Shown here piece after piece: positions 32,791 to 47,100 of a DNA stretch of 64,000 nt (within the stretch, counting starts at the first letter, position 1; each line of letters starts with the position of its first letter). The position numbers and the translations under genes are program-made. Origin of the DNA: Stomoxys calcitrans (Eukaryota > Arthropoda > Insecta > Diptera > Muscidae); assembly GCF_963082655.1 (NCBI RefSeq), contig NC_081553.1, forward strand, positions 210,896,117 through 210,960,116, in the 5' to 3' direction. A model generated the notes under the pieces. It saw nothing but the letters and a program-made list of their open reading frames with translations. It was not told the origin of the DNA and did not search any database.

Positions 32791-35695
32791 ATTTGAATTT
32801 TTATCGAAAAATTTTCCATCGAAAACCTGAAGTTTTATCATAAATTTTAAATTTTATTGAACATTTGAATTTCCATTAGAAACCTAAAGTTTTATCGAAA
32901 ATTTGATTTTTTATCGAGAATTTGAATTTTTATCGATATTTTATATTTGTATCGAAAGCTTTAATTTTTTTTTGAAATTTGAAATTTTTATCGATAATTT
33001 AAATATTTATCGAAATTTTAAATTTTTTATCAAAAATTTAAATTTTTATCTAAAATTTTAATTTCTATCAAAAAATTAAATTTTTATCGAATATTCAAAT
33101 TTTACTCGAAAATTTAACTTTTATCGAAAATCAAAAATTTTAATTTTAATCGAAAATTAAAATTTTATCGAATATTTAAAAATTAATCGAAAATTTTAAT
33201 TTGTATCGAAAATTGTAATTTTAATCGAAAATTTTGATTTTATCGAGAATTTGATTTTTTATCAATATTTTAAATTTGTATCGAAAGTTGAAATTTTAAT
33301 CGAAAATTTATCGATAGTTTAAATTTTTATTGAAATTTTTTATCGAAAATTTAAAATTTTATAGAAATTATAAATAACATTTTTGAATTTTAATCGAAAA
33401 TTAAAATTTTATTGAAAATTTAAACTTTACCGAAAATTTTAATTTTATTGAAAATTCAATTTTTTTTTTGTTAAAATTTATAATTTTATTTATTTTATTT
33501 TAATTTTCATCGAAAGTTTTAATTTTCTTCGGATCTTTCAATTTTCATCGAAAATTTGAATTTGTATTAATAATTTTAATTTCCATTGAAATTTTGACTT
33601 TTTATCTAAAATTGTAATTATCGAAAATTTTAATTTCAACAAAAATTTGAATTTTTGTAGAAAATTTTAGTTTTCATCGAAAGTTTTAATTTTCATCGCA
33701 AGTTTTAGTTTTCATCGAAAGCTTTAATTTTCATTGAAAATTTTAATATTCAACGAAAATTGTAGTTCTCATCGAAAATTTTAGATTTTATCGAATATTT
33801 GAATTTTTATCGAAAATTTAAATAATCGAACAATATAAATTTTATCTAAAATTTTAATATTCGAAAATTAATGTTTTCATCGAAAAATTTAATTTTCATC
33901 AAAAATTTTAATTTTCATCGAAAATTTTAATTTTTATCAAATATTTTAATTTTCATCCAAAATTTTAATTTTCATCGAAAATTTTAATTTTCATCGAAAA
34001 TTTTAATTTTCATCGAAAATTTTAATTTTCATCCAAAATTGTAATTTTCATAGAAAATTTTAATTTTCATAGAAAATTTTAATTTTCATAGAAAATTTTA
34101 ATTTTCATAGAAAATTTTAATTTTCATAGAAAATTTAAATTTTTATCGAAAATTTTAATTTTTATCGAAAACGTGATTTTTTGAACATCTTCCATCTCGA
34201 GATTATATTCAATGATTTCTATTCAAAGAATAGCATAGCGAAGAAAATATAAAAGTTGAGCAAGTGTGTGTTGTTATTTAAAACACTTTGAGTGGCTAGT
34301 GTATCATGATTTCTGTAACGCCATGTAATTTCATCAGCACTTTTGCAAAATTAATTGAGGTGCCATATATACCCAAATACTATTGAGTACGGAGTAGAGC
34401 ACGCTTTTGTTTTGACACAAGGCTCAATAGGTCCTCCAATTGTCCTTAGCGCAGCAAGAGAAAAGAAAACCTTATTTCCACTATTTCCATACAACTAATA
34501 TCGAACACATATCGAAAACGGTAAATTTTATCGATAATTGTCATTTTTATCGAATATAAAAATTGTTATCGAAAATGTTTATTTCAATCAAAAATTTGTG
34601 TATCGAAAATTTTAATTTTCATCGAAAACTTATTGTTATCGAAAATGGTAATTTTAATCGAAATTTTTAATTTTCATGTAAAATTTTAATTTTCATCTAA
34701 AATTTTAAATTTTAATCGAAAATTTAATTTTTATCTGAAAGTTTAATTTTCATGCTTCCTTAGCGCAACAAAAGAGAAGAAAGCCTTATTTCCTCTATTC
34801 CCATACAAACTAATCACTAATGCTAAGAACAAAAAAAACACATATCGAAAACTGTTAATTTTATCGATAATTGTAATTTTTATAGATTATGCAAATTTTT
34901 ATCGAATATGTTTATTTCCATCAAAAATTTTAATTATATCGAAAATTTTAATTTTCATCGAAAATTTGAATTTCCATGGAAAATTTTAAAATTTTATCGA
35001 AAATTTTATTTTTATCGCAAATTTAAAATTTTATCGAAAATTTTAATAATTAAAAATGTTAACTTTCATTGAAAATTTGAATTTTTATCGAAGTTTATGG
35101 TTTTCATCGAAAATTTGTATTTTCATGGAAAATTTTTAATTTTTATTGAAAAAATTGAATTTTCATTGATAATTTAAATTTTCATTGAAAATTTGAATTT
35201 TCATTGAAATTTTGAATTTTCATTGAAAATTTGAATTTTCATTGAAATTTTGAAATTTTATTGAAAATTTGAATTTAATTGAAAATTTGAATTTTCATTG
35301 AAAATTTTAATTTTCATTGAAATTTTGAATTTTCATTGAAATTTTGAATTTTCATTGAAAATTTTAATTTTCATTGAAAATTTGAATTTTGAATTTTTGT
35401 TGAATTTTCATTGAAAATTTGAATATTCATCAAAAATTTGAATTTTCATCAAAACTTTTAATTTGCTATCGAAAATTTGAATTTTCATTGAAAATTTTAA
35501 TTTGCTATCGGAAACTTGAATTTTCATCGAAAATTTGAATATTTATCGAAAATTTGAATTTTCATCGAAAATTTTAATTTTTATCGAAAATTTTAAATCC
35601 CATCAAAAATTTGAATTTTCTTCGAAAATTTGAATTTTCATCGAAAATTTCCACTTTCATCGAAATTTTGAATTTCCATCAGAAATTTCTTATTC
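32790..35695. repeat. AT-rich 19-bp satellite
   Basis: Tandem units of about 19 bp, best at 33890-34150: CATCGAAAATTTTAATTTT. Variants replace CATCG by TATCG, CATTG or CATAG, and local blocks of one variant sit together (CATAG at 34040-34130, CATTG at 35160-35400). The unit is interrupted by non-satellite inserts at 34175-34500 and 34755-34850. Confidence 0.85.
34443..34885 (+). repeat. Duplicated insert within the AT satellite
   Basis: About 100 bp containing CCTTAGCGCAGCAAGAGAAA, GAAAACCTTATTTCC and ACACATATCGAAAACGGTAA at 34443-34530 recurs at 34756-34885 (CCTTAGCGCAACAAAAGAGA, GAAAGCCTTATTTCC, ACACATATCGAAAACTGTTA). The copies are separated by satellite, so insert and satellite were amplified together. 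Confidence 0.7.
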
Positions 35696-35699
35696 ATGC

Positions 35700-37720
35700 T
35701 TAACGTGTAAATCGTTCGTAAAGAGACCACAAACAATTTTTTTAATTTTTTACATGAGGTTATATAATTTTATGCACTTATTGAAGGCGTTCTACTTAGT
35801 GATTATGGTAATTTTATATATCTTTGTATCGAAGTGCTTGTGAAATGTTGATCTATAAATATTTAAATTAATAATTTTACAACTCATTACTTAACTCACT
35901 GCCTCAAATCATAGATAGGAATAACTAGTACAACTCAGCCACCTAACCATGTCCATGTGAAAATCTTAAATAACTATTCGAATTATGAATTAGTAAAAAT
36001 GGATTGAATTGTATAAATAAGAGAATAATTAACACGTGCTGGGTTGGTGTTTGTTTTTAGTTTACTATAACCACCACCATAGAATGGGGAGCATACTTAC
36101 TTTGTCGTTCCGTTGTTCAGAAATTTATTTCTTATACCCTATAAAGTGCACTGAATAATGGGAATTGAATGGAGCCAATTTTTTCTATGAAATCAAATAA
36201 AATTTTTTATTATTTTTGAAAATATATATTTTTGACAAAATTTTGTAAAAAAAAAAATAGTTTTGAAAAAAAGCTCTAAGAAAATCTAATTTATTAAAAA
36301 TTTTTCTAAAAAATAAAATTTTGGGAAAATTTTCCATAAATGTCGAAGAAAAATTTTCTTGAATTATGAAGAATTAACAAAATTTCTAAAAATTTGAAAA
36401 CAGTTTATATATCTTTAACTTTAAAGTTTTCTACAAAACTTAGAGTATCACATATTCAACTCCAACTAGCTATTGTACCTTTTAAGGCTTTAACAATATT
36501 GGGAAAATATTTCAAATTCATAGTTTGCTACATGAAATGCTAAGAATGATCATAACAAAGTTTCATAGCAATTTTTGCAAACTTTTGATTGATTTATTAA
36601 TGGATTATGTTAATTGAATGCTAAGTAATACGGTAATGTTAGTAAGTTAATCAATTCAAACTAGAAAATCAACAAAATTTAATTTACAACTCTCAGTTCG
36701 TACTCAAAAAAAAAAAAAAAAAACGAAGGATTTTAAATTTGGATGTCTAGGGGCTTGTTGGTGCCATGGTACGATGAAATACAAATTTCTTTTATGACTT
36801 CAATTATCGCAATTAACATTTCCTAAGAGAGAAAAAAATAACGATAGTCTTCTCTTATTGTCGTTGCTGTTATTTGTTTAATAACAATTGTCAATTTGTT
36901 ATTAAGTCCATTTGTTTGTCTTTGAGAACGGAAATATTCTGTGTTGACATTTACGCCTTTTACACAAAGTGTATCAAAATGATATGGCATTGACATTGAC
37001 CTAACATCCCCATGGGGAGGGTAGAGTTGGAAACGGAAATTATTGCTTTTAGAGTCTCATGTGACACAATATGTGAAAGGTTTTTTAAAAAATCAATTTG
37101 ACGTCATCTTGGGATATGTGGTTGTTGTAGGTGCCAAGCAATTCTATTAACGTTTAAATTATTTGCTTTTCAATTCTAAAATTGATTTTGTTATAGAAAG
37201 ACAGACAGACAAACATTCGCATGTTGGTGTTAGTGTTAATCAATTGTGTCCACATCATTCGTTTATTCAACCGAATGTGTCGCAGACGAAGAAGTGTTAA
37301 TTGTCGATAGAAACTATTTTGGCTTCTTTCTTTTTGCATTAAATTGTAGAATTTTTAGCAACTGAGTCTTAATAAGAAGTAATTGAGAAGAAAAATGTGA
37401 GAGATATTTTTATATTAAAAAATATTCACAAATTGTCCGTGTTGCTTAGATTGGCTTGAAAAGGCAAAAATGTCTATAGATGGCGCTATTGAATGCACGC
37501 CCTGGTTTTTGTCTTTGCTACAATAATTTTTTTAAATGGTATAATTTACGATAATTACGTACTGGAACATTGTATTATTTCGTTTTAAGCATTTAGAAGA
37601 CTAACATCCGCAATAAAATCAAATATTTATAAATAAAGCAATACATAAAAATTAAAATTTTGCAGAACTCTATGAAAATTAATTTCTGATTAAACTTTCT
37701 ATACAGTGGAAAAGTATTAA
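35700..37720. other. AT-rich intergenic sequence with a small R fragment
   Basis: A minus-oriented R end fragment lies at about 36060-36150 (ACCACCACCATAGAATGGGG). Between 36190 and 36370 there is A/T low-complexity sequence, and an A18-type run near 36704. No gene-like frame. Confidence 0.45.
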
Positions 37721-37724
37721 AATC

Positions 37725-38770
37725 TTGTCATAGGAGAAGTCATCGTGAAAAACCTCAGCCAAATTGGAGAAAAAAAACTGCGCCCTCTAGAGGCTCAAGA
37801 TGTCAAATCGGGAGATCTGCTTATATGTACGTCAACTATATCAGGTTATGAACCGATTCGGATAATGCTTGGCGCAGATATCCAATATCTATGCAAAGCA
37901 TGGTCATAAGAGAAGTCATCTTGAAAACCCTCAGCCAAATCGGATAGGAAATGGGCACTCAAGAGGCTCAAGAAGTACGGTTTATATAGGAGCTATATTA
38001 GGTTATAAAGCAATCGGATTATACTAGGCACAGATATTAGAAGTCAAAGGAGAAGACTTCGTACAAAATTTCAGCGAAATCGGATTATAATTGCGCCCTC
38101 TAGAAAGACGCTCAAGAAGGCAATTTTGGCGATTGGTTTATATGAGAGCTATATCAGGTTATGGACCAATTCGGATCATACATGGCACATATATTGGAGG
38201 TCATAAGAGAAGTCATTGTTCAAAACATCAGCAAAATTGAATAAGAATTGCGTCCTCTAGAGGTTAAAGAAGTCAAATCGGTAGATCAGTTGATAACGGG
38301 TTATGAACCGATTCAGTCCAGATTTTGAAGGTCATTAGAGAAGTCATCGTGCAAACTCTCAGCCAAATCAGATAATAACTACGCCCTCTAGAGGGTCAAG
38401 AAGTAAAATCGGGAGACCGGTTTATATGGGAGCTAAATCAATTTTTAGACCGATTCAGGTCAAACTTGACACAAATGTTAGCGGTTTTAAAAGAAGTCAT
38501 CGTACAAAACCTCAGCCATATCGGGTTAAAATTGCGCCCTCTAGAGGCTCAAAAAGTCAAACCGATAGATCCGTTTTAATGGGAGCTATATCTAAACTTG
38601 GATTGATTTCGTTTATATACAATCCCAACCGACATCAATGAGAAGTATTTGTGCAAAACTTTGAACGTCTAGCTTGACCCATTCGAAAGTTGGAGAACTT
38701 TCGACAGACGGATGGACAGACTTGCGTAGATGGACCTTAAACGCAATGATTCTCAAGAATATATATAAAC
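37725..38770 (+). repeat. Family R repeat lacking its 5' palindromic end (R8)
   Basis: Six diverged internal units with TGCGCCCTCTAGAGGCTCAA, GAAGTCATCGTGCAAA and GATCGGTTTATATGGGAGC-like words, then GACAGACGGATGGACAGACT. It is more diverged than R5 or R11, thus probably older. Confidence 0.65.
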
Positions 38771-38839
38771 CAGCATCCCGGTGGTCCGCTTCGTTACCCG
38801 CTTTATAATCTAGGACTTCCAAAAACCTAGGCTCCATCT

Positions 38840-39870
38840 GAACAGAAAGAAAAATTTTGATACCAAAATGTATGAATTTTTAATAGATCATTGAGTCACC
38901 AACTATTTATTTCTTAGTTGTACCTATATGTAAAATTTCAGACCCCTAGCTCTATGAAGAAAGTACCAAATGGTACTAATTTTGGTACCAAAATATGCGA
39001 ATGGTGAATAGATTATTTAGCTACCCATCCTATATTTCTTACTTGTACCTACATGCCTCTAGCTCCATCTGAACAGAAAGTACCAAATGAAAACAAAAGG
39101 TACAAATTTCTAAGTTTTACCTACATGCCAAATTCAGGCCACTAGCGCCATCTGCACAGAATGTACCAAACGGTACCAATATTGGTACCAAAATGTACGA
39201 ATTGTAAAAAGATCATAGTCACTCATCATATTTTCCTAATTATATCTGCATGCAAAATTTCAGACCTCCAGCTCTATCAACAAAGATAGTACCAAATGGT
39301 AACAATTTTGGTACCAAAATGTACGAATTTTGAATAGATCTTTTAGTCACCCATCAAATATTTTCTCAAATTTCAAACCTCTAGCTCCTTCTGTAAAAAA
39401 GTACCAAATGGTACCAATTGCGGTGCTAAACGTACGTTTTCTCCCCCTACCAGTACTATTTTTCCATTTTTCTTTTCACCATCATCCTTTTGCCGCTATC
39501 CTTCCGCCCCGTACAAAGTTCATCCATTTCCTACCTTTCAGGTACTTTTTTTAGTACTTAAATGTGCTAATTTCTAAAAACACTTATAAGGATGCCAAAG
39601 TGTACCCAAATTCCAAAATTCAGAGCTCTAGTTCAATTTACAAAGGAAGTAGCAAATAATACCAATAGCGGTACTAAACGTACTTTTTCGCATTTTCGGT
39701 ACGATTTTCCAAATTTTTTTTCTTCAAGACATATTTTCTCGAGACGTTCTTTATTTTTTTTAGCCTAAGAACATTCTCCTAGCCCTATCTGTTCGCCCTG
39801 GGCAAATAGTAGCCATTTTCGTACTTATTGGTACTTTTTAGTACCAAACCCGGCCTTATCTGGCGCCTTC
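38840..39870 (+). repeat. Tandem repeat of about 122-126 bp with GGTACC palindromes
   Basis: Repeated block: TTTTGGTACCAAAATGTACG, AATAGATCATTGAGTCACC, TAGTTGTACCTACATGC, AAATTTCAGACCTCTAGCTC and GAAAGTACCAAATGGTACC. TTGGTACCAAAA-type cores sit near 38859, 38981, 39177 and 39303. Units beyond 39400 are strongly diverged. An R 3' fragment (TATTTCGAGGTGATGGAGGG) follows at 39885-39975. Confidence 0.7.
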
Positions 39871-39984
39871 GACCCAAGACCAACATTCGTGCAAAATTTC
39901 ATAATACTAGCTTTAGCCGTTGGAGATTATGGGCTTTTAGATCAATATTTCGAGGTGATGGAGGGTATAACCAGTAAAAACATG

Positions 39985-40545
39985 GTCAGTTAAGGCTGTA
40001 TAGGAATCCGAAAAAGACTTACTGGGATAGACTCAGGAGCATATACAAGTGCCCTAGAGACATCGGAAATCAAGTCTACAAAGTGCCCGAAAAGAAGGTC
40101 CAGAATGGGTAACTAATCGCAAGACGAACCTATTGTGATGGGCATCGAAATTAACGGTACTCAAGAGGGCAAAAGGAGGCTCTTGAACAATGCGAAAAGA
40201 GAGCACATGGCAAAGACGGCTAGCTGGCAGTGCTGGTATGAACATTGTGCAGTCCTGGTCAGGTTTTTAAAGCTGACAAGTAGAGCGAAGAGCAGTTCCT
40301 GGTCGAAGTTCTGCCGTAAATTGCAGAGTACTAGTGAGCCGTCGAGTTTGAGCAAAGTGTTCTCGAAGGATCTCAGCACATCAAATTCTCTGAGGAGGGA
40401 GGAATAAACTTACACCGAGAGCAACCAGAAGACGGTGGAACTACCGATGGGGGCACACTTTCCAAGGAGACAAGATATCGCAATACTCACAGGAGCTGCA
40501 TCTCGGCAACTCATCGGCTTCTGCTGCCTTGTTGTTCTTCAGTCA
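39985..40545 (+). pseudogene. LINE ORF2 endonuclease-RT linker fragment
   Basis: Broken frames read KTYWDRLRSIYKCPRDIGNQ, SRAKSSSWSKFCRKLQSTSE and SSLSKVFSKDL, ending MGAHFPR. This matches the linker between endonuclease and RT in LOA/R1-like LINEs (R.A.R.SW..FC..ES.....RL..IL; ..L...HFPG). Several stops are present. Confidence 0.5.
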
Positions 40546-41181
40546 GGTCACAGCTACTTGGATCTCATTCTGACTAGGAGGTAAACATTTTATACCATCA
40601 TCAGGGATTGAATTGTTGAAGTTGATTTTTTTTCGAGTTGCTTTTGTGGAGTTTGTGTGCAGTTGTATTTTTGCAACGTGACGCTCAAAACCAAAGCTCA
40701 ACACGTACATTCTCTTCTTGACGCTTGAAAGCGATCGTCATCCTTTGCTGCCAGACGTAAGATGTGTTTTTAGTCGTCAACGTTTAAAATTTTTTTAACT
40801 TTTGCGACTTTTTATTTTGACATTTGTTTGCAGAGTTGCAATATTCAAGCGCTCATTCTATTTCGGCCTCAACTTTGTAAGCGCAGCTCTTGTCATTTTG
40901 TACCCTATTGAGTCACACCTATACTCGTAGACGGTTACTTACTTGACTGCTTTTGACATCATTGCCATGTGCTGCATGACATTTATGATGCTTTGAGATT
41001 TGTATCTTTGTGTTTTGAATAAAAACTTGGACATTGGAATGTTCCGATAAAATTTAATAAATACCACAGTTGATATGCTTATATCTGCATTACATTTAAA
41101 TATTAGTTTATGATAAAAAAAGGTTTTGTTGCATAAATAAAAACATTTTATATATAAATTTGCTATATAAAATTATATTTT
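40546..41181. other. 3' flank of gene B
   Basis: On the minus strand an ATTAAA hexamer lies at 41058-41053, about 125 bp past the gene B stop, a possible poly(A) signal. I see nothing else. Confidence 0.4.
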
Positions 41182-44100
41182 CTAATTACATTCTTCTATT
41201 AATGATGTAGGTTTGTGATTTACCAAACTTTGTGGTGGTATCAGCATTGTTCTTGACGGCTTCGCATTAACATTCTTTTGGAAATAGGTATTAAAATAAC
41301 ACATAATAATGCCACTGCTCACCGCAGCCGTGGCAAACATTGTCATGGGTAATAAATAGTGAATTTTTCCTATTACCAAAGTGAAAGGAACCACAGTCAA
41401 CCAAAAACCGCTGAAACATCCTGTGGACAGCATTAGCATAGGTCTTTTCTCTGGCGCAACCATTTGGCCTGAGCAGGCGGTTAATACAACCAACACAGCG
41501 GAATTTAACATCTTCAAGATGAGCCAAAACAACAGCTCATAGCCGGCTTTGCGAGATTCTTTGACTGAAAAAAAAATGTAAAAATTAAACTTTTTGAAGG
41601 TTGTCGTAGAAGGTGGTTAACATGATTTTAGATAGCTTAAAAAAATATGGCAACATTATCGATAACAGCTGGGATTGTCAAAGTGATGTTCAGCTGATAC
41701 AATTATCGAAACACCGTGGCAGACCATTTCGATAAAGTTAAAGGTAATAACCGTAGTTAAAACTACCATAGCAAGACTATTAACAAATTAGTCTTAAATT
41801 TTTCCGTATGCGCTACTTACCATTCATTGAAACGTCTTTTTTCATGATTCAATATGCAAGAACTTTTATCAAGTCAATTTCTTTCATTTCTTATTAAGGA
41901 GTGATAGTACGAGTAGGGCATGCGGGAAATATGATGAGACGTTGGAGCATTTCCTTTGTCATTGCCCGGCTTTCGCGTCTAACAGATACCGGCTCTTAGG
42001 TGGGGACACAATACCAGTCATGAACCAACTTAGAAGCGTGGCATGGAAAAAAATTAAGAATTTTAAGTAAGTAGCACGGAATTCCTAAATTAAATTTCCT
42101 TTTTGGAGGTTACTTTTTATTGTGTTTAGAGCGCACAACAAGCCAATTACTGGTTTAGGTGTATGTTCATAGTGACATGGGGCGGATTAACATCCGCACC
42201 CTCTTTTCGACCTAACTTATTAAGGACATATAAGCAATTTAAGTTATTCGTTTGTTTCGCATAAGCCTTTGCTTTTAAGGAGATATAAGAATTTTAAGTT
42301 ATTTAAATTTTTAAGTCGTCATGTTATGGCAGGTTTTAGGGCAAAAATTGAGGTAGTCATTATATTTTCTACCGATTTCAAATAACATCACCTTTACACT
42401 CTTAAACATAATTAAAAATCAAAAGTTTTTTAGTTTACTTACCATTATTTGGTGATAACCATATAAAATATGTGGTAACACCTGCAATTATCATTAACCA
42501 TCCAGAGCATAACCAATGGCGCCTTGTATAGAGAATTATGTAAAGACCCATGGCTATGCCCAACATTTCCGCTAATCCTATTCGAAAAATACAATTATTG
42601 TTCTTTAAGCCATAGAAAAGCGAAACCATATTCAAACTCATTTCACCCACCCAAGCAAAATGTATTAACATGCATATGTTTCACACCCAATAGGCGAATC
42701 ATCAAAATCATCACTGTGTAGATGACAACCGAAACGGCCCACAACCAATGTAGCAGGGCTATAAAACGTCTAGGCGTCTTGCCATCCCATATGGTCCAAT
42801 AGAGATGTTTTTTACCTTGCTGCAGATCCCAAGATTGTTGTTCCAAACGTGTTGCAACATCTAAAGGAATTTCTTTGTTATTTATTCTGGCTGATTGTAC
42901 CAAAATTTGAAGAGTTTCATTTATATGGCCCTGCTTCAATAACCAGCGAGGACTATCGGTTATCCATCTGAAATGATTTGAATTAATTAATAATAGTTTT
43001 GTTTTAGGAAGATACATATATCAAGTGGTTCACCTATGAGGTATTATAAATAGCAAAAGTGATGATGATATGGCAATATATAAGGAATTCCAGCTATCAC
43101 AGTATAAAGTCACTCCAGGTAAGAGTATGAGACCAATCGAGGCAAAGAGATCGGAAAGAGTGTTGGTTATCATTCTTTGACGGCCAAAAGTTATATCGGA
43201 TACTGAAAGGGAAATATATTTAAGAAGTAATGTAGGATACTGAAATGGATTAATTTTGGTAAGAGCAAAAATAACACTGGTTTAATGAACATAAATAAGG
43301 CAAAAATTAAAAGAGGGCATTTTAAAAAAAGAAACAAGTAAAAGTAACAAGGATTCTGCTAAAAATTTATATAAATAAATTTAGTTGAAGGGCATAATTT
43401 TATTCTATACATACCAAACTTCTGTCTAACCAGCAAAAATTAAAGCTTCTAGGAACCCAACAAGGATAGTAAGTAGACAGGTTTATATGGGAGCTATATC
43501 AGGTTATAGACCGTGCTTAGCACAGTTGTTGGAAGTCGTAACGGAAATCCGCATGCAAAATTTCAGCCAAAATCGAACAAAAATTGCGGCTTGTAAGTGC
43601 TGGAGAAGTCAAATCGGGAGATCGGTTTATATGGGAGCTATATCAGGTTATAGACTGATTTGTACTGTACTTGGCATAGTTATTTAAAGTCATAAGAAAT
43701 CACTACATGCTCAATTTCAGGCAAATCGGACAAAAATTGCGGCATGTAAGGGCTGAAGAAGTCAAATCGGGAGATCGGTTTATATGGGAGCTATACCAGG
43801 TGTTTTACCGATTTGAACCGTACTTGGCACAATTGTTGGAAGTCATAACAGAACACTACCTGCAAAGTTTCAGCCAAATCGGACAAAAATTGCGGATTGC
43901 AGGGTCCAAAAAGTCAATGACCCACATTCATATTAAGTATCTGTGCAAAATTTCAAGCTGCTAGCTTTAGGCGTTAGACCGCTATCGTGATTTCGACAGA
44001 CCGGCGGACGGACGGACATGACTGGATCGACGCAGAAGATCGAATCTATCAAGGATATATATACTTTGTGGGGTCTAAGACGAATATTAGGAGGTGTTAC

Positions 44101-47100
44101 AAACGGAATGACTAGATTAGTGTAGTGGTGATGGGTATAAAAAACTACAATCATAGTGTGTAAAAACAGAAAATATCGCTTTTGTAGTCTAGTTGTTCAA
44201 CACTGATTTTTTGAAAATACAATAGTATTTTTATAGGCTTTTAAAGTTAAGTTAAAGTTCAGGCTATCGATTAAGGTATATATTCAGGGTAAGGCAGATT
44301 CATCATGATGTAGTGTTCCGGTGTATAAGCGAAAATTGTGTGTTCGTTGCGTTAGTGTTATAAAGTAATTGATAAAACTTATTCTTCTCAAAAGGTGACT
44401 GACAATGACTGCTTGTCCAACGCTTGGTTGAGATTTTCAAAACTTGCACTGTGATAAGTCCCTCATTGTTGGCAATTTGAGCATTTGTTATTTAGATGTT
44501 TTGTTATGATTTCTGATGGTTCATCCACCCACTAATTACAGGCTTCATATTCTACATTCATCGCCAACCATACCATTCAATCCCATGGCAGCCGGTTGTA
44601 CGTACCGGTTGCCGCCTCAGTGTACAACACACTGCTACAACGACGTCGACCCTTATCATTGCTTTGAAGTTAGTGGGCAATATCTTTGCATGGTTTGTAG
44701 TCTAGGCGTCTGACGGGGATTCTGGTTATAACTCACATTCAACGGTTTTTCGATGTTACACCAGGTCAACATACGATGTATTTTATCCAGGCTAAGACCT
44801 AAGGCAATCATAAAATCGCCACCAATTACAAATTTGGCTACAATATCGGCCATTATAAACTCATGGTTTACGGATATATCGGCGATAGCCAGCTTCAGAA
44901 CGGCCTATTATTCTACTGTTGTGGACTCACTCCGAGGCCGTACGCAATTTGACTCCATTTAAAGGAGATTTAATGGCTCGTCGAAGGTTTTTTCAATTAC
45001 TATGATATCGTCCAGGTATATTAGGCACGACTTCTAGTGAAGCGCCTTAAATGCTCGCTCGATAAGTCTCTAAAAAGGTAGCTGGAGCATTGCAAAGTTC
45101 AAATGGCATAACGTTTGAATTTTCACGGGCTATCCATTAACGCAAAATTTCCGTTTTTCTTTACCTTTCTCTGTTATCTCTAACTGCCAATAACCACTCT
45201 GCAGGTCAAGGGTGGAGAACCATTTTGTTGCGGCGAGGTTGTTCGATGTGTCATAAATTCTTGGGAGTGGGTAGCAGTCCTTTTTGGCGATATCTTTGAG
45301 CTTTCTTTAATCCACACTGAATTGAGTGCTTGCGTCTTTCTTTTTAACCGGTATCACTGGGGAGTACACCGGACTTGGTGATAGTGCTGTAACACCACTT
45401 TCCCCTATATCCCTTACCAGCTTCTGGACTTCGTCGCTCTTTGCCAGGAGCATGTTTCATAGGTATTATATTTTGTTAGATTGGTTTCTTTCTCAATTTT
45501 TATTCGTAGGACAAAAGCTGAAATGTGTTTAAAATTAAATCTTCGCTTCGATAACCACCGCTGAAAATTTTTCTGATGTTCACGCCGGGTTTTGAAATCT
45601 GGCGTTCAGCGTCATAGACTAACCTCTGCGCCACGGCGGCTTCCAATTAGGCCGAATTATAAAACTTTTTCAAGATAATGATTCAAGAGTTCGTGTTGCT
45701 GAGATACGAACACAAAACGGAACATGACTGCGGTGAGACGAGCGACGGCCACAGAAAAGAAATTTAGCTTATGTAAAATAAATATCACACTCGAAATTGG
45801 TGCTTATCGAGAACCAAGAGGCTCCTTTGAAAAAATAATCATCTCGCGATATTACACACCGATCGACATAATGAATCATCAAACAAATTATCATTACTAG
45901 ATTTGAAACCATCAACTCATGACTCTGGGGAGCATGCAACTTCTTGCTAAACTTTAAATGTTAGTTCACATTAATGTGTCCAAGTGACAACCTAAAACTT
46001 TTGCGAAATGAGCCATCCCATCGTCGCTGTGAAGTTACTTTTCTTAACTTGTCGACAACACACCAACTTTCTAATGTTAGCAATCGCCTTAGTCAACGGC
46101 CTAGAAGCCAAGTTTTTTCTTCTCTTTGCACTAGGCCACTCATTAACTCCTGGGCTAAGCTTTGAATTCCACATACCAAGCTAGAATCCATGTTTTTCTT
46201 CTCTTTGCGCTAAGATACTCATTAACTCCTAGGGTATGCTTTGGATTGGCACATACCGTAGTCTTAGACGGTCTTGAGAAGAGATTGAATCTTCAAACAA
46301 CTAAGAAAGATGACAAAATCGATTGCATATTAAATTTACAATCATACTATGATCCATCCATGAAGATTCAAATTGACGGTGTGAAAAAGTTCCTGAAAAA
46401 AGGTTCAAATCAGTCTACAATCACGTTGCCGATCTGCGGGATCCAAACTTTTTTCAGCCAACCTTTTGTCTTTTCTTGAAAGCTGGCCCTATACAGATGT
46501 CCTCAAAAACTGCCATCGCATGAAGTTCTGTCTTCGGTTGGACAATAACTGTATCATGGTCACTAAAAAATATTCCATTCCTGTGAAGGCGGCGGCAAGT
46601 TAAACTGTGTTTAACAATCTTCAAACTTTGAGAATTTGATTTTTTTGTGATGTGACTTCAAAATCACAATGTAAAACTTTGTGAATTCCAATTTTACATA
46701 CATGTTTATAAAGATATGGCAATACTTTATCCAATCTCAGCCAAATGAAAAAAAAAAACCTTTTACTCAATTGGATAATGAGTCCCCACTTAATCATTTG
46801 TTCCCTGTAAGGTTCTAGCTGAATTTAAAATGGCATGCACTTCTTTAATGCTCGCTGGCTACCCCTATTGTATGCATTATCAACTGATATTTAAGCAGCC
46901 GTAGCGGAAAGAAGCAGCGAGCGCAATGAACTCTTGAATAGCATACTGAAAATTTTATTTTACTTCCTTATTCTCTTCCTTAAGGTAGGGATTACTTGCA
47001 TATTGGACTAACATTTTGGAGTGAATTTATAGGCGTTTTTAGATGGATTTTGCAGAACACAAATGACGAGATACGCTTTGATAGATAAAAAATAACCTTC

